Origin: Rhodobacteraceae bacterium UBA6236
GTDB lineage: Bacteria; Pseudomonadota; Alphaproteobacteria; Rhodobacterales; Rhodobacteraceae
Reading direction: 5' to 3'
Assembly: GCA_002440945.1 (NCBI GenBank)
Contig: DJWG01000091.1
Coordinates: forward strand, 21,196-33,758
DNA length: 12,563 nt
A program made the position numbers and the translations under genes. This document shows, one piece after another, positions 5,694 through 12,503 of the stretch. Every line of letters begins with the position of its first letter. Position 1 is the stretch's first letter. The notes under the pieces are model-generated. The model was not told where the DNA came from. It did no database searches and worked only from the letters and a program-made list of their open reading frames with translations.

Positions 5694-8622
5694 GCACGCG
5701 CCCTCCCTCGGGGTCGAAGAACACCGGATCGACGACCTCGCAGGCGGTCTCGATCCCGCGCATCCGGTCGACCAGCCGCACGACCTCGCCCAGGCGGGCG
5801 CGGCCGTTGGCCAGAAAGCCCAGCGCGATGTTCGATTGCAGCACCGGCGAATGGCAGGCCGAGGTGACATGGCCCTGGTCGTTTTCCACCGTGGCCGCCG
5901 CCCCTTGCGGAAAAAGATGCGCCCCCGCCGTCACCGCCTGTTCCCCGCGCAAGGGGCGCAGGCCGACAAGCTGCTGGCGCGCGGGTCCGCTGAGGCCGGG
6001 GCGCTGGCTTGCCGCCTTGCCGATGAAATCCTTTGCGGGCGACATCATCCGGGACAGCCCCAGATCGAAGGCGGTCACGCGACCGTGGATTTCGGCATGG
6101 GTCAGGAAACCCTTCTCGATCCGCAGCACATTCAGCGCCTCAAGCCCGTAAGCCCCACCGCCCAGCGATTCCGCCCGCGCCACCAGATCGCGGTAAAGCC
6201 CCGCGCCATAGCGGGCGGCCACCGCCACCTCGAACCCCGACTCGCCCGAGAAGGAAATCCGGAACATCCGCGCCGGAACCCCCATCAGCGTGACCTCGCG
6301 CACCGCCAGATGCGGCAGCGCCGAGTCGTCCAGCGGATCGTCGGTCATCGTGTGCAGAAGGTTGCGCGCCAGGGGCCCGGCGACGGCGAATTGCGCCCAT
6401 TGTTCGGTGACCGAGATCATCCGGACGTCCCAATCCGCGCAATGCGCCTGCTGGACGAATTCCAGATGCCGCATCACCTGCGCCGCCGCCGCCGTGGTGG
6501 TGGTCATCAGGAACTGCGTCTCGCCCAGACGGGCCACGGTGCCGTCGTCCATCACCATCCCGTCTTCGCGCAGCATCAGCCCGTAGCGGACCCGGCCCAA
6601 GGCCAGGGTCGAGAAGGTGTTGGTGTAGACGAAGTCCAGAAACCGCGCCGCATCCGCGCCCTGGATGTCGATCTTGCCCAGCGTCGAGACATCGCAGACC
6701 CCGACGCGCGACCGGACCATCATCGCCTCGCGGTCGCAGGACTGCTGCCAGTCGACCTCGCCCGGCCGCGGGAAATAGCCCGCCCGATACCAGAGCCCGG
6801 CCTCGACCATCGGCGCGCCCCGTTCCACCGACGCCTGATGCGAGGTCGTCAGGCGCCGGGGCGCAAAGCCCTGACCGCCGCCGCCCGCGCCCATCGCGGC
6901 GATCGACACCGGGGTATAGGGGGGCCGGAACGTCGTCGTCCCCGTCTCGGCGATGATGCGCCCTGTCGCATCCGCAAGAACCGCCAGGGCCGCCACGTTC
7001 GAATTCTTGCCCTGATCGGGCGCCATGCCTTGCGTCGTGTAGCGCTTCATGTGTTCGACGCTGGCGAAGTTCTCGCGCGCGGCAAGCTTCACGTCCTTGG
7101 TCGTCACGTCATTGGCAAGGTCAAGCCAGGCCCGACCCTTTTCGGACGGAACCTCCCAATAGGCCCGGACCCGATAGGGCGCATCCTCGGCCTGCGGCAA
7201 GGCGGCACTGGCCGAAGCCGCCAGCCCCAGATTCTCCAGCGCGCCCAGCGCCGCCGCCTGCCCGCCCGCCAGCGCGCCATGGGTGGAAAACACCCCCGCC
7301 GCCGCCCCGCAGGCCGCCATCCCCGGCACCGCACCGGGGATGGGAACGAAGGCCGCGATGTCTTCCTGCCAGTCGGGCCGGCCATTCATGTGGCAGGTCA
7401 GATGCACCGCCGGGTTCCATCCGCCCGACACCGCCAGGCAATCCGCCTCGATCACCTCGACCCCCGAGGCGGTCTGGACCGAGATCTGCCGAAGCCCCAT
7501 CCGCCCGCGCGTGCCGATGACCCGGGCGCCGCGCAGCACGCGAAAATCCTCCAGCACCGAAACATCGTCGCGCACATCGATCAGCGCCGCGATCCGCACC
7601 CCGGCAGCGGCCAGATCCCGCGCCGTGCGATAGGCGTCGTCGTTATTGGCAAAGACCGCCACGTTCCGCCCCGGCGTGACGCCCCACCGGTTGAGATAGG
7701 CCCGCACCGCACCCGCCGCCATGATCCCCGGCCGGTCGTTCATCGGAAAGGCGATCTGGCGTTCATGCGCGCCCGAGGCCAGAATTGCGCGGCGCGCCAC
7801 GATCCGCCAGAAACATTCCTGCGGCAGATCCCCCAAAGGCGCGCGGTGAAGCCCCACGCGTTCCAGCGCCCCATAGGTGCCGCCGTCATGAACCCCCGTC
7901 ACCGTGGTGCGCGGCATCAAGCGGACATTCGGCAGGCTTGTCAGTTCCGCCACCACCCCGGCCGCCCAATCCGCACCGGGCTGACCACCGACATCGATCG
8001 TCTCCGACAGGAGCCGCCCGCCCATCCGCGCCTCTTCATCGGCAAGGATCACATCCGCCCCCGCCCGCGCCGCCGTCAGCGCCGCCATCAGGCCCGCAGG
8101 CCCCGCGCCGATCACCAGCAGGTCGCAGAAGGCCCAGGCCTTCTCCATCACCCGGCGGTCGGGATCCTGCTCCAACCGCCCAAGGCCGGCGGCGCGGCGG
8201 ATCAGCGGCTCGTAAAGCCCCTCCCACATCCGGCGCGGCCACATGAAGGTCTTGTAGTAGAACCCCGCGCCAAGGACCGGCGCCGCAAGATCGTTGACCG
8301 CCAGCAGATCAAGGCCCAAGGTCGGGAACCGGTTCTGGCTTTGCGCTTCCAGCCCCGGCCAGATCTCCTGCACCGTGGCGCGGACATTCGGCACCCGCGC
8401 CCCCGCCGGACCCACCGAAATCAGCGCGTTCGGCTCCTCCGATCCGGCTGTCAGAACCCCGCGTGGACGGTGATACTTGAAGGACCGGCCAAAGACCTTC
8501 ACGCCCGACGCCAGCAGCGCCGAAGCGACCGTATCCCCTTCAAACCCCACATACTCGCGCCCGTCGAAGCGGAAGCCCACGGGCGCGCGGCGGTCGATCA
8601 GTCCCTTGCCCGCGATCCTCAT
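5686..8622 (-). CDS. soxA: Sarcosine oxidase alpha subunit
   Basis: This is the large subunit (978 residues, about the usual 970-1000) of heterotetrameric sarcosine oxidase. The complex converts sarcosine, tetrahydrofolate and O2 to glycine, 5,10-methylene-tetrahydrofolate and H2O2 in the cytosol. Domains in order are: an N-terminal ferredoxin-like region (about 15-100, GREYVGFEGDTVASALLASG) without a cluster-type cysteine set; a dinucleotide-binding domain beginning DLLVIGAGPAGLMAALTAAR with GxGxxG at 172-177, taken to hold NAD+ as in known TSOX structures; a second Rossmann-like segment near 315-345; and a C-terminal aminomethyltransferase (GCV_T-like) domain from about 600 to 970 that binds folate. 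I chose ATG 8622 because an AGGAAGAAGGGG ribosome site lies a few bases upstream and the start overlaps the soxD stop as ATGA. The frame is open to 8931, but that extension is soxD read out of frame. No disruption is seen. Confidence 0.97.
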   Translation of the reverse strand: MRIAGKGLIDRRAPVGFRFDGREYVGFEGDTVASALLASGVKVFGRSFKYHRPRGVLTAGSEEPNALISVGPAGARVPNVRATVQEIWPGLEAQSQNRFPTLGLDLLAVNDLAAPVLGAGFYYKTFMWPRRMWEGLYEPLIRRAAGLGRLEQDPDRRVMEKAWAFCDLLVIGAGPAGLMAALTAARAGADVILADEEARMGGRLLSETIDVGGQPGADWAAGVVAELTSLPNVRLMPRTTVTGVHDGGTYGALERVGLHRAPLGDLPQECFWRIVARRAILASGAHERQIAFPMNDRPGIMAAGAVRAYLNRWGVTPGRNVAVFANNDDAYRTARDLAAAGVRIAALIDVRDDVSVLEDFRVLRGARVIGTRGRMGLRQISVQTASGVEVIEADCLAVSGGWNPAVHLTCHMNGRPDWQEDIAAFVPIPGAVPGMAACGAAAGVFSTHGALAGGQAAALGALENLGLAASASAALPQAEDAPYRVRAYWEVPSEKGRAWLDLANDVTTKDVKLAARENFASVEHMKRYTTQGMAPDQGKNSNVAALAVLADATGRIIAETGTTTFRPPYTPVSIAAMGAGGGGQGFAPRRLTTSHQASVERGAPMVEAGLWYRAGYFPRPGEVDWQQSCDREAMMVRSRVGVCDVSTLGKIDIQGADAARFLDFVYTNTFSTLALGRVRYGLMLREDGMVMDDGTVARLGETQFLMTTTTAAAAQVMRHLEFVQQAHCADWDVRMISVTEQWAQFAVAGPLARNLLHTMTDDPLDDSALPHLAVREVTLMGVPARMFRISFSGESGFEVAVAARYGAGLYRDLVARAESLGGGAYGLEALNVLRIEKGFLTHAEIHGRVTAFDLGLSRMMSPAKDFIGKAASQRPGLSGPARQQLVGLRPLRGEQAVTAGAHLFPQGAAATVENDQGHVTSACHSPVLQSNIALGFLANGRARLGEVVRLVDRMRGIETACEVVDPVFFDPEGGRVRG

Positions 8623-8951
8623 GTCGTCCCCTTCTTCCTGCGTGGCGCGCTTTTCTTCTTTGTCGAAATACTCCCGCCGGAGGCATCCGCACTCTCCACC
8701 CCGGCAATCGCCCGGGTCTCCAGGACCGCATGGCTGACGGTATCGCGGGTGACCTCGATCCAGGCGGAACAGCCCACTTCGTGATACCAGAGATCCTTCG
8801 TCACCCCGGCCGGATTTTCGCGCAGGTGCAGATAGGCGTCCCAGGCCTCGGGCTCCGCGTCTTGCGCAGGGCGCGTCAGATAGTCGGCGGCGCCGTAATA
8901 GGTGAACTCGCGCCGGTCGCGGGGGCCGCAATGCGGGCAGGTGATGCGCAT
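8619..8951 (-). CDS. soxD: Sarcosine oxidase delta subunit with a repeat-derived C-terminal tail
   Basis: This is the small zinc-binding subunit of heterotetrameric sarcosine oxidase. The N-terminus MRITCPHCGPR and the later WYHEVGCSAW supply Cys5, Cys8, His57 and Cys61, the zinc ligand set known for this subunit. The conserved body ends near residue 85, about where family members of 85-100 residues stop. Here the frame continues to 110 residues through repeat copy 3 (8650-8689), adding a basic Ser/Lys-rich tail (residues about 86-110, including STKKKSAPRRKKG). The TGA stop overlaps the soxA ATG in ATGA. The gene starts 12 bases after the soxB stop, with GGGAG just upstream of the ATG. The core assignment is secure. 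Whether the tail is functional or only tolerated is unknown. A sequencing error hiding an earlier stop cannot be excluded, though the clean ATGA junction argues against it. Confidence 0.93.
   Translation of the reverse strand: MRITCPHCGPRDRREFTYYGAADYLTRPAQDAEPEAWDAYLHLRENPAGVTKDLWYHEVGCSAWIEVTRDTVSHAVLETRAIAGVESADASGGSISTKKKSAPRRKKGTT
8650..8689 (-). repeat. Short intergenic repeat, copy 3, inside the soxD 3' end
   Basis: This element matches 1293-1332 at 37 of 40 positions by eye and is related to 1145-1179. On the minus strand it reads GCCTCCGGCGGGAGTATTT and continues to an AAGAAGAAAAG end. It lies within the soxD frame, encoding about residues 88-101, and ends 28 bases before the soxA start. 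Unlike copies 1 and 2, which are between genes, this one is translated. Confidence 0.75.
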
Positions 8952-8963
8952 CGGTCGGCTCCC

Positions 8964-10214
8964 TCAGTGCAGGTTGTGCTGGCTGCCGGTGCCTTCTTCA
9001 TCCAGAAGATCGCCGGTCGCGAAACGATCAAGCCGGAAGCGCCGCGCCACCGGGTGCGGCTCTGCGGTGGACATCAGATGCGCCATGCACCAGCCGCTGG
9101 CCGGGACGGCCTTGAAGCCGCCGTAGTTCCAGCCGCAGTTCAGATAAAGTCCCTCGACATGGGTGCGGTCGATGATCGGCGATCCGTCCGGCGTCATGTC
9201 CATGATGCCGCCCCAGCTACGCAAGACCTTGGCGCGGCCGATCATCGGCATGAGCGTCATCCCCGCCTCCATCACATGTTCGACCATCGGCAGGTTGCCC
9301 CGTGCCGCATAGCTGGAATAGAAATCCAGATCGCCGCCGAAGACGAGGCCGCCCTTGTCCGACTGGCTGATGTAGAAATGCCCCATGCCGAAGCTGATCA
9401 CATGGTCGATCACCGGCTTCAGCCCCTCGGTCACGAAGGCCTGCAGGACGTGGCTTTCCACCGGCAGCCGCATCCCCGCCATCGCCGCCACCTGGCTTGA
9501 ACGTCCGGCAACCACCATGCCCACCTTCGGCGCCCGGATCGGCCCGCGCGTCGTCTGGACGCCGGTCACGCGACCGTTCTCGATGTCGATCCCCGTCACT
9601 TCGCAGTTCTGGATCAGATCGACCCCGCGCCGGTCCGCGGCCCGCGCATAGCCCCAGGCCACCGCGTCATGCCGGGCCGTGCCGCCGCGCGGGTGCAAAA
9701 GCCCGCCGACGATCGGAAAGCGCGGCTGGTCGTAATCCAGATAGGGCAAGAGGTCGCGCACCCCCTGCCGGTCCAGCAGCACCGCATCGTCGCCCTGCGC
9801 CGCCATGGCGTTGCCGCGCCGCACGAAGGCGTCTCGCTGGCCGTCCGAATGGAACAGGCTGATGATCCCGCGCTGCGAATGCATGACGTTGTAGTTCAGC
9901 TCCGCCTCCAGCCCCTCCCAGAGCTTCAGCGAATGGCTGTAGAATTCCTGGTTCCCCGGCAGGAAGTAGTTGGCGCGCACGATGGTCGTGTTCCGCCCGA
10001 CGTTGCCGCCGCCCAGATAGCCCTTCTCGACCACGGCGATGTTGTTCAGCCCGTGGTTGCGGGCCAGATAATAGGCCGTCGACAGCCCATGCCCGCCGCC
10101 GCCGATGATGATCGCGTCATAGGCCGATTTCGGCACCGGCGTCCGCCAGGCGGGCTTCCAGCCCATATTGCCCGTCAGGCCCTGCCAGATCACGTTCAGC
10201 CCGTTGTAGCGCAT
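8964..10214 (-). CDS. soxB: Sarcosine oxidase beta subunit
   Basis: This is the catalytic beta subunit (416 residues, normal length) of heterotetrameric sarcosine oxidase. It oxidises sarcosine at FAD and passes electrons to covalently bound FMN and then O2. The FAD-binding Rossmann motif AIIIGGGGHGLSTAYYLA is at about 34-51 and is followed by the family stretch EKGYLGGGNVGRNTTIVR (63-80). HPRGGTARHDAVAWG (174-188) contains the histidine expected to carry FMN; His174 is the most likely attachment residue by alignment from memory. I chose ATG 10214 because it gives the family N-terminus MRYNGLNVIWQGL. ATG 10226 would add four residues, and the frame is open to 10295 without conservation. It is the first gene of soxBDAG, so the operon promoter should lie between 10215 and 10367. 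No soxR-type regulator or folate genes are seen in the window. Confidence 0.97.
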   Translation of the reverse strand: MRYNGLNVIWQGLTGNMGWKPAWRTPVPKSAYDAIIIGGGGHGLSTAYYLARNHGLNNIAVVEKGYLGGGNVGRNTTIVRANYFLPGNQEFYSHSLKLWEGLEAELNYNVMHSQRGIISLFHSDGQRDAFVRRGNAMAAQGDDAVLLDRQGVRDLLPYLDYDQPRFPIVGGLLHPRGGTARHDAVAWGYARAADRRGVDLIQNCEVTGIDIENGRVTGVQTTRGPIRAPKVGMVVAGRSSQVAAMAGMRLPVESHVLQAFVTEGLKPVIDHVISFGMGHFYISQSDKGGLVFGGDLDFYSSYAARGNLPMVEHVMEAGMTLMPMIGRAKVLRSWGGIMDMTPDGSPIIDRTHVEGLYLNCGWNYGGFKAVPASGWCMAHLMSTAEPHPVARRFRLDRFATGDLLDEEGTGSQHNLH

Positions 10215-10287
10215 CCCCTGCCCCATCTTCCGGCCCCGGCAGGTTCGGCCGCGGGTCTTTTCATGCTTTTGTGCGACGGTGGAACCG

Positions 10288-10318
10288 AAAGGCAAAGCCT
10301 TTTCGCTATGTCACAGCG
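10288..10318. promoter_or_regulatory. Two adjacent dyads upstream of soxB, possible operator
   Basis: AAAGGC-AAA-GCCTTT (10288-10302) is a perfect dyad with a three-base spacer. CGCTATG-T-CACAGCG (10304-10318) is a dyad with one mismatch. They sit next to each other about 75-105 bases before the soxB start, in the only sizeable gap upstream of the operon. This position suits a regulator-binding site. I could not recognise convincing -35/-10 boxes nearby, nor match the dyads to a known regulator. Confidence 0.35.
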
Positions 10319-10361
10319 TCGCAACCCGGTGGTTGAACCGCATGAGGTCCGCCCGGACATG

Positions 10362-10401
10362 AAAAAACCCGGGGCGCGCAGGCGCGTCCCCGGGCGTTTT
10401 T
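10362..10401 (-). terminator. Intrinsic terminator after the tadG-like gene (bidirectional)
   Basis: An 11-bp GC-rich stem with one bulged T and a CAGG loop spans 10368-10394: CCCGGGG pairs with CCCCGGG outside, CGCG with CGCG inside. On the minus strand it is followed by six T (10367-10362), and on the plus strand by CG and five T (10397-10401). It begins 15 bases after the stop of the tadG-like gene at 10417, so it should end that transcript and insulate soxB from it. The plus-strand T-run would equally stop antisense transcription. Confidence 0.88.
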
Positions 10402-10416
10402 CCTGTCAGGCGGCCG

Positions 10417-11796
10417 TCAGTAGGCAAGACGGTAGTAATCCACCTCGAAATTGTCGTTGAAGCCCGATCCGCAGAAGCCCATTTCCATGTTGGAGGTTCC
10501 GTCGATCCGACCGCCCGATACCAGCGAGATCCCCTCGATACCATCGGCGTTGGCTGCAAACTGGATGTCGCCCGCCGCAAGGAACTGCGACCCGTAGACA
10601 TTCATGCCCGCCGCGAGCTTGATCCCGCCCGGCGTGACAAGCTGCGCCCCGCCGCCATTGGCGCAACCATCGTCCTTGCCGAAGTTCATCTTGGTGCCCC
10701 CGTTACCCGAGGGCCCCTTGAAGCTGTCGGTTGCAGTGCTTTTTGTGACCAGCAGCACATCCTCGAACTTCGTGCCGGTCGCAAACTGGATCGGACAGGG
10801 GGAAAGGATCGCCACCTCGGAATAGGTCTTGTCCTGCATCATCTTCACCGTCCCTGTGCAGCTCAGGCGGTGGATGCGGCCCTTGGTCAGTTGCGCAGGG
10901 TCGAGAACCCCACCCGCAACGGTCACTTCGACCACGCCGGGCGTCTTGAGATAGAGGTGCGACTGCGAAACACCGCCCGCGCTGTAATCGGACAGCCGGG
11001 TCAGATCGCCGCTTTCAAGCGCCGCAGTGATCTCGGTGATCCGGTTCAGGATGCGGATCTTGTAGAAGGATTCGCGCAAGGCATCCAGAAGCCCGTTGTT
11101 CTGGCGGAACCCGGAAGCGGACACCTGCAAGCCATCGAGCGAGGGCATCGACACAATGGTTCCCGGCTCGAACGTGTTGTTCTGGTTAATCTTGATGCCC
11201 GTGTTCGAGTGGATGCAGAACCCCGCCGCGAAACCGTTGTTCGACTGGATGTCCACGCCCTTGTCGGCCACGAAACCTTCGCGCAGGCAGCTTGGCCGGT
11301 AGGTTTCCGCGACGGCGGCCGCCGTGACTTCCCAATCCGTCAGGCCCACGAAGCTCGATACGAAGGTGGACACCGCGTTGTGGCGTGCCTTGCTGCGGCG
11401 CGCCGTGACCATCACCGCTTCCCTTGAGGAGGTATCGGGGGCGAAGGTCTTGGTGTCCGGGTTCCAATGTCCGAAGACCACGTCCGAATCGACCACCGCG
11501 CTTTCGGCGCCGGAAGCGGACAGGCCCTTCCGGGCCGTTACGACGGCATTGTCGATCGCCTTGATACGCCCGTCGCGGAAGCGTGTCACCAAGGCCGCAT
11601 GGGCGGCCGTGTCGACCGCAACCTGCATTTCGCTTTTGACCTTGTAGGCATTGGCCACGTCCATCGACAGGCCGATCACGCTTGCGATCGTCGCGAAGAC
11701 GAAAAGGCCGTATATCCCGATGCCGCCGGTTTCGTCGCGCACGATACGGCGCGCGGCTTTCGGGGCCGCGCCAAGGATACGGAGAAGATCGCTCAT
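10417..11796 (-). CDS. TadG-like membrane-anchored pilus-assembly protein
   Basis: This 459-residue protein has a short basic cytoplasmic N-terminus, then RDETGGIGIYGLFVFATIAS leading into one hydrophobic segment (about 26-46), then DVANAYKVKSEMQVAVDTAA, the typical TadE/TadG-like N-terminal pattern. The large remainder is predicted to be periplasmic. It carries about six spaced cysteines (for example GFCIHSN, LSCTG, LSPCP, DDGCANGG, MGFCGSG) that may pair, and Asn/Gly-rich stretches around SNNGF, SNTGIKINQNNTFEPG and, near the C-terminus, QFLAAGDIQFAANADGI. In the Tad/Flp system TadG-type proteins are envelope components needed for pilus assembly, but the exact role here is inferred. The start is ATG 11796 with AAGGA seven bases upstream, one base after the stop of the tadE-like gene, so the two are coupled. 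A strong terminator follows. Because the rest of a tad locus is not visible, I give no gene symbol. Confidence 0.8.
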   Translation of the reverse strand: MSDLLRILGAAPKAARRIVRDETGGIGIYGLFVFATIASVIGLSMDVANAYKVKSEMQVAVDTAAHAALVTRFRDGRIKAIDNAVVTARKGLSASGAESAVVDSDVVFGHWNPDTKTFAPDTSSREAVMVTARRSKARHNAVSTFVSSFVGLTDWEVTAAAVAETYRPSCLREGFVADKGVDIQSNNGFAAGFCIHSNTGIKINQNNTFEPGTIVSMPSLDGLQVSASGFRQNNGLLDALRESFYKIRILNRITEITAALESGDLTRLSDYSAGGVSQSHLYLKTPGVVEVTVAGGVLDPAQLTKGRIHRLSCTGTVKMMQDKTYSEVAILSPCPIQFATGTKFEDVLLVTKSTATDSFKGPSGNGGTKMNFGKDDGCANGGGAQLVTPGGIKLAAGMNVYGSQFLAAGDIQFAANADGIEGISLVSGGRIDGTSNMEMGFCGSGFNDNFEVDYYRLAY

Positions 11797-11797
11797 C

Positions 11798-12208
11798 TCA
11801 AAATTCCTTGTACTGCTGGGTGCGGACCGAGATGCCCTTGCCGAGGATCGGCTTGATGGCACCAAGGAAGATCAAGCTGGTGACCGGCACTTCGACATTC
11901 GACACGATGACGTTGTCAGGGGTGACGCCGATCTGCATCCTGATGTCCTTGTAGTCGGACAGCGAAGCCGCCAGTTTCTGTTTGCCTTCGTCGATCGACT
12001 TGATGCGCCCGACCGAAAGGCCGCGGTTCACGTCCTCGACCGCGCGGATGACGCGACTGTAGCCGTGGAAGATCATGGTCGTGTCGATGGCCAGGGCCAT
12101 CACATAAAAGAACATCGGCAACCACAGGACGGCCTCGATCGTCGCGCCCCCGTCCTGACGGCGGAGGAACGATTTCAAGCGGGCAGCACGGAACAAGCGC
12201 AAGGACAT
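11798..12208 (-). CDS. TadE-like pseudopilin family protein
   Basis: This 136-residue protein has a basic N-terminus (MSLRLFRAARLKSFLRRQ) followed by DGGATIEAVLWLPMFFYVMA, the TadE-like signature of a charged leader, glycine, glutamate and a single hydrophobic segment (about 22-45). If cleaved after Gly20, Glu25 falls at +5, the prepilin-peptidase pattern reported for TadE/TadF pseudopilins. The remaining approximately 90 residues would face the periplasm and show no enzymatic motif. ATG 12208 is chosen because GGAG lies seven bases upstream and it gives the expected short leader; the frame is open to 12274. It is the first gene of a two-gene unit with the tadG-like gene. Its role in Tad/Flp-type pilus assembly is by family resemblance only. 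Confidence 0.8.
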   Translation of the reverse strand: MSLRLFRAARLKSFLRRQDGGATIEAVLWLPMFFYVMALAIDTTMIFHGYSRVIRAVEDVNRGLSVGRIKSIDEGKQKLAASLSDYKDIRMQIGVTPDNVIVSNVEVPVTSLIFLGAIKPILGKGISVRTQQYKEF

Positions 12209-12244
12209 CGGAGGGCTCCACCAACGGGTTTGGCTGCAGATTTC

Positions 12245-12274
12245 TCTACAGAACGCGATCAAACAGTGGGTCAA
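12245..12274 (-). promoter_or_regulatory. Candidate sigma-70-type promoter for the tadE-like/tadG-like unit
   Basis: On the minus strand TTGACC (12274-12269) resembles a -35 box, and TGTAGA (12250-12245) is a weak -10 box at 18-base spacing. This would give a leader of about 30 bases before ATG 12208. The -35 match is good and the -10 match poor, so this is only a candidate. Confidence 0.3.
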
Positions 12275-12355
12275 TCATGGCCGAACTTGGGCATTCCGCA
12301 TTAATTACAGCGTTTGCCCTGTGAAGATCGCCCCGGGCGCTGTTAACCGCGAAAC

Positions 12356-12415
12356 AATTGGCGCGTTAATGATAAATTGGCGCGCAGCACCCGCAGGTTG
12401 TTGGCAATTCGCCAA
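12356..12415. repeat. Cluster of ATTGGCG-type repeats in the spacer before the tadE-like gene
   Basis: AATTGGCGCG occurs twice as an exact direct repeat (12356-12365 and 12375-12384, 19 bases apart). The nearby TTGGC-AATTC-GCCAA (12401-12415) is a perfect-arm dyad that contains the same ATTGGCG word in the opposite orientation. The surroundings are AT-richer than the genes. The arrangement looks like a regulator-binding cluster about 150-200 bases upstream of ATG 12208. The rest of the spacer, from 12209 to 12503, shows no convincing gene. Confidence 0.4.
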
Positions 12416-12476
12416 TCAACTTCCCGGGCCCGGGCCGGAGAATCACTGAATCCTGAGCGAGTCGCCTGAATTGTTG

Positions 12477-12503
12477 CGGCGCAGGGCATAGTGCCCCGCG
12501 CCG
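12477..12503 (-). terminator. Hairpin right after the stop of the gene at the right edge
   Basis: CGGCGC and GGGCA (12477-12488) pair with TGCCC and GCGCCG (12492-12503) around a TAG loop, with one A-C mismatch, giving an 11-bp stem. On the minus strand it follows directly after the TGA at 12506-12504 and is followed by CAACAATTC rather than a clean T-run. It is terminator-like in position and stability but not a textbook intrinsic terminator. Confidence 0.45.

Noticed and set aside
5179..8784. Open frame of 1201 codons on the plus strand, antisense to soxA, soxG and part of soxD
   Set aside because: It has the same in-register antisense relation to soxA and low-complexity Arg/Pro/His composition. 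The sox genes on the minus strand have clear motifs and translational coupling.
8623..8931. Extended soxA start that would add 103 residues
   Set aside because: The extension is soxD DNA read in another frame. The ATG at 8622 has a good ribosome site, family-like N-terminus and ATGA overlap with soxD.
8959..10295. Longer soxB frame starting at 10295
   Set aside because: The first 27 residues are basic and unlike SoxB. The family N-terminus begins at ATG 10214.
12300..12370. Possible CtrA-type sites (several TTAA words, including GTTAAC at 12342)
   Set aside because: No pair has the TTAA-N7-TTAA spacing of a full site. Single TTAA words in an AT-richer spacer are not enough.
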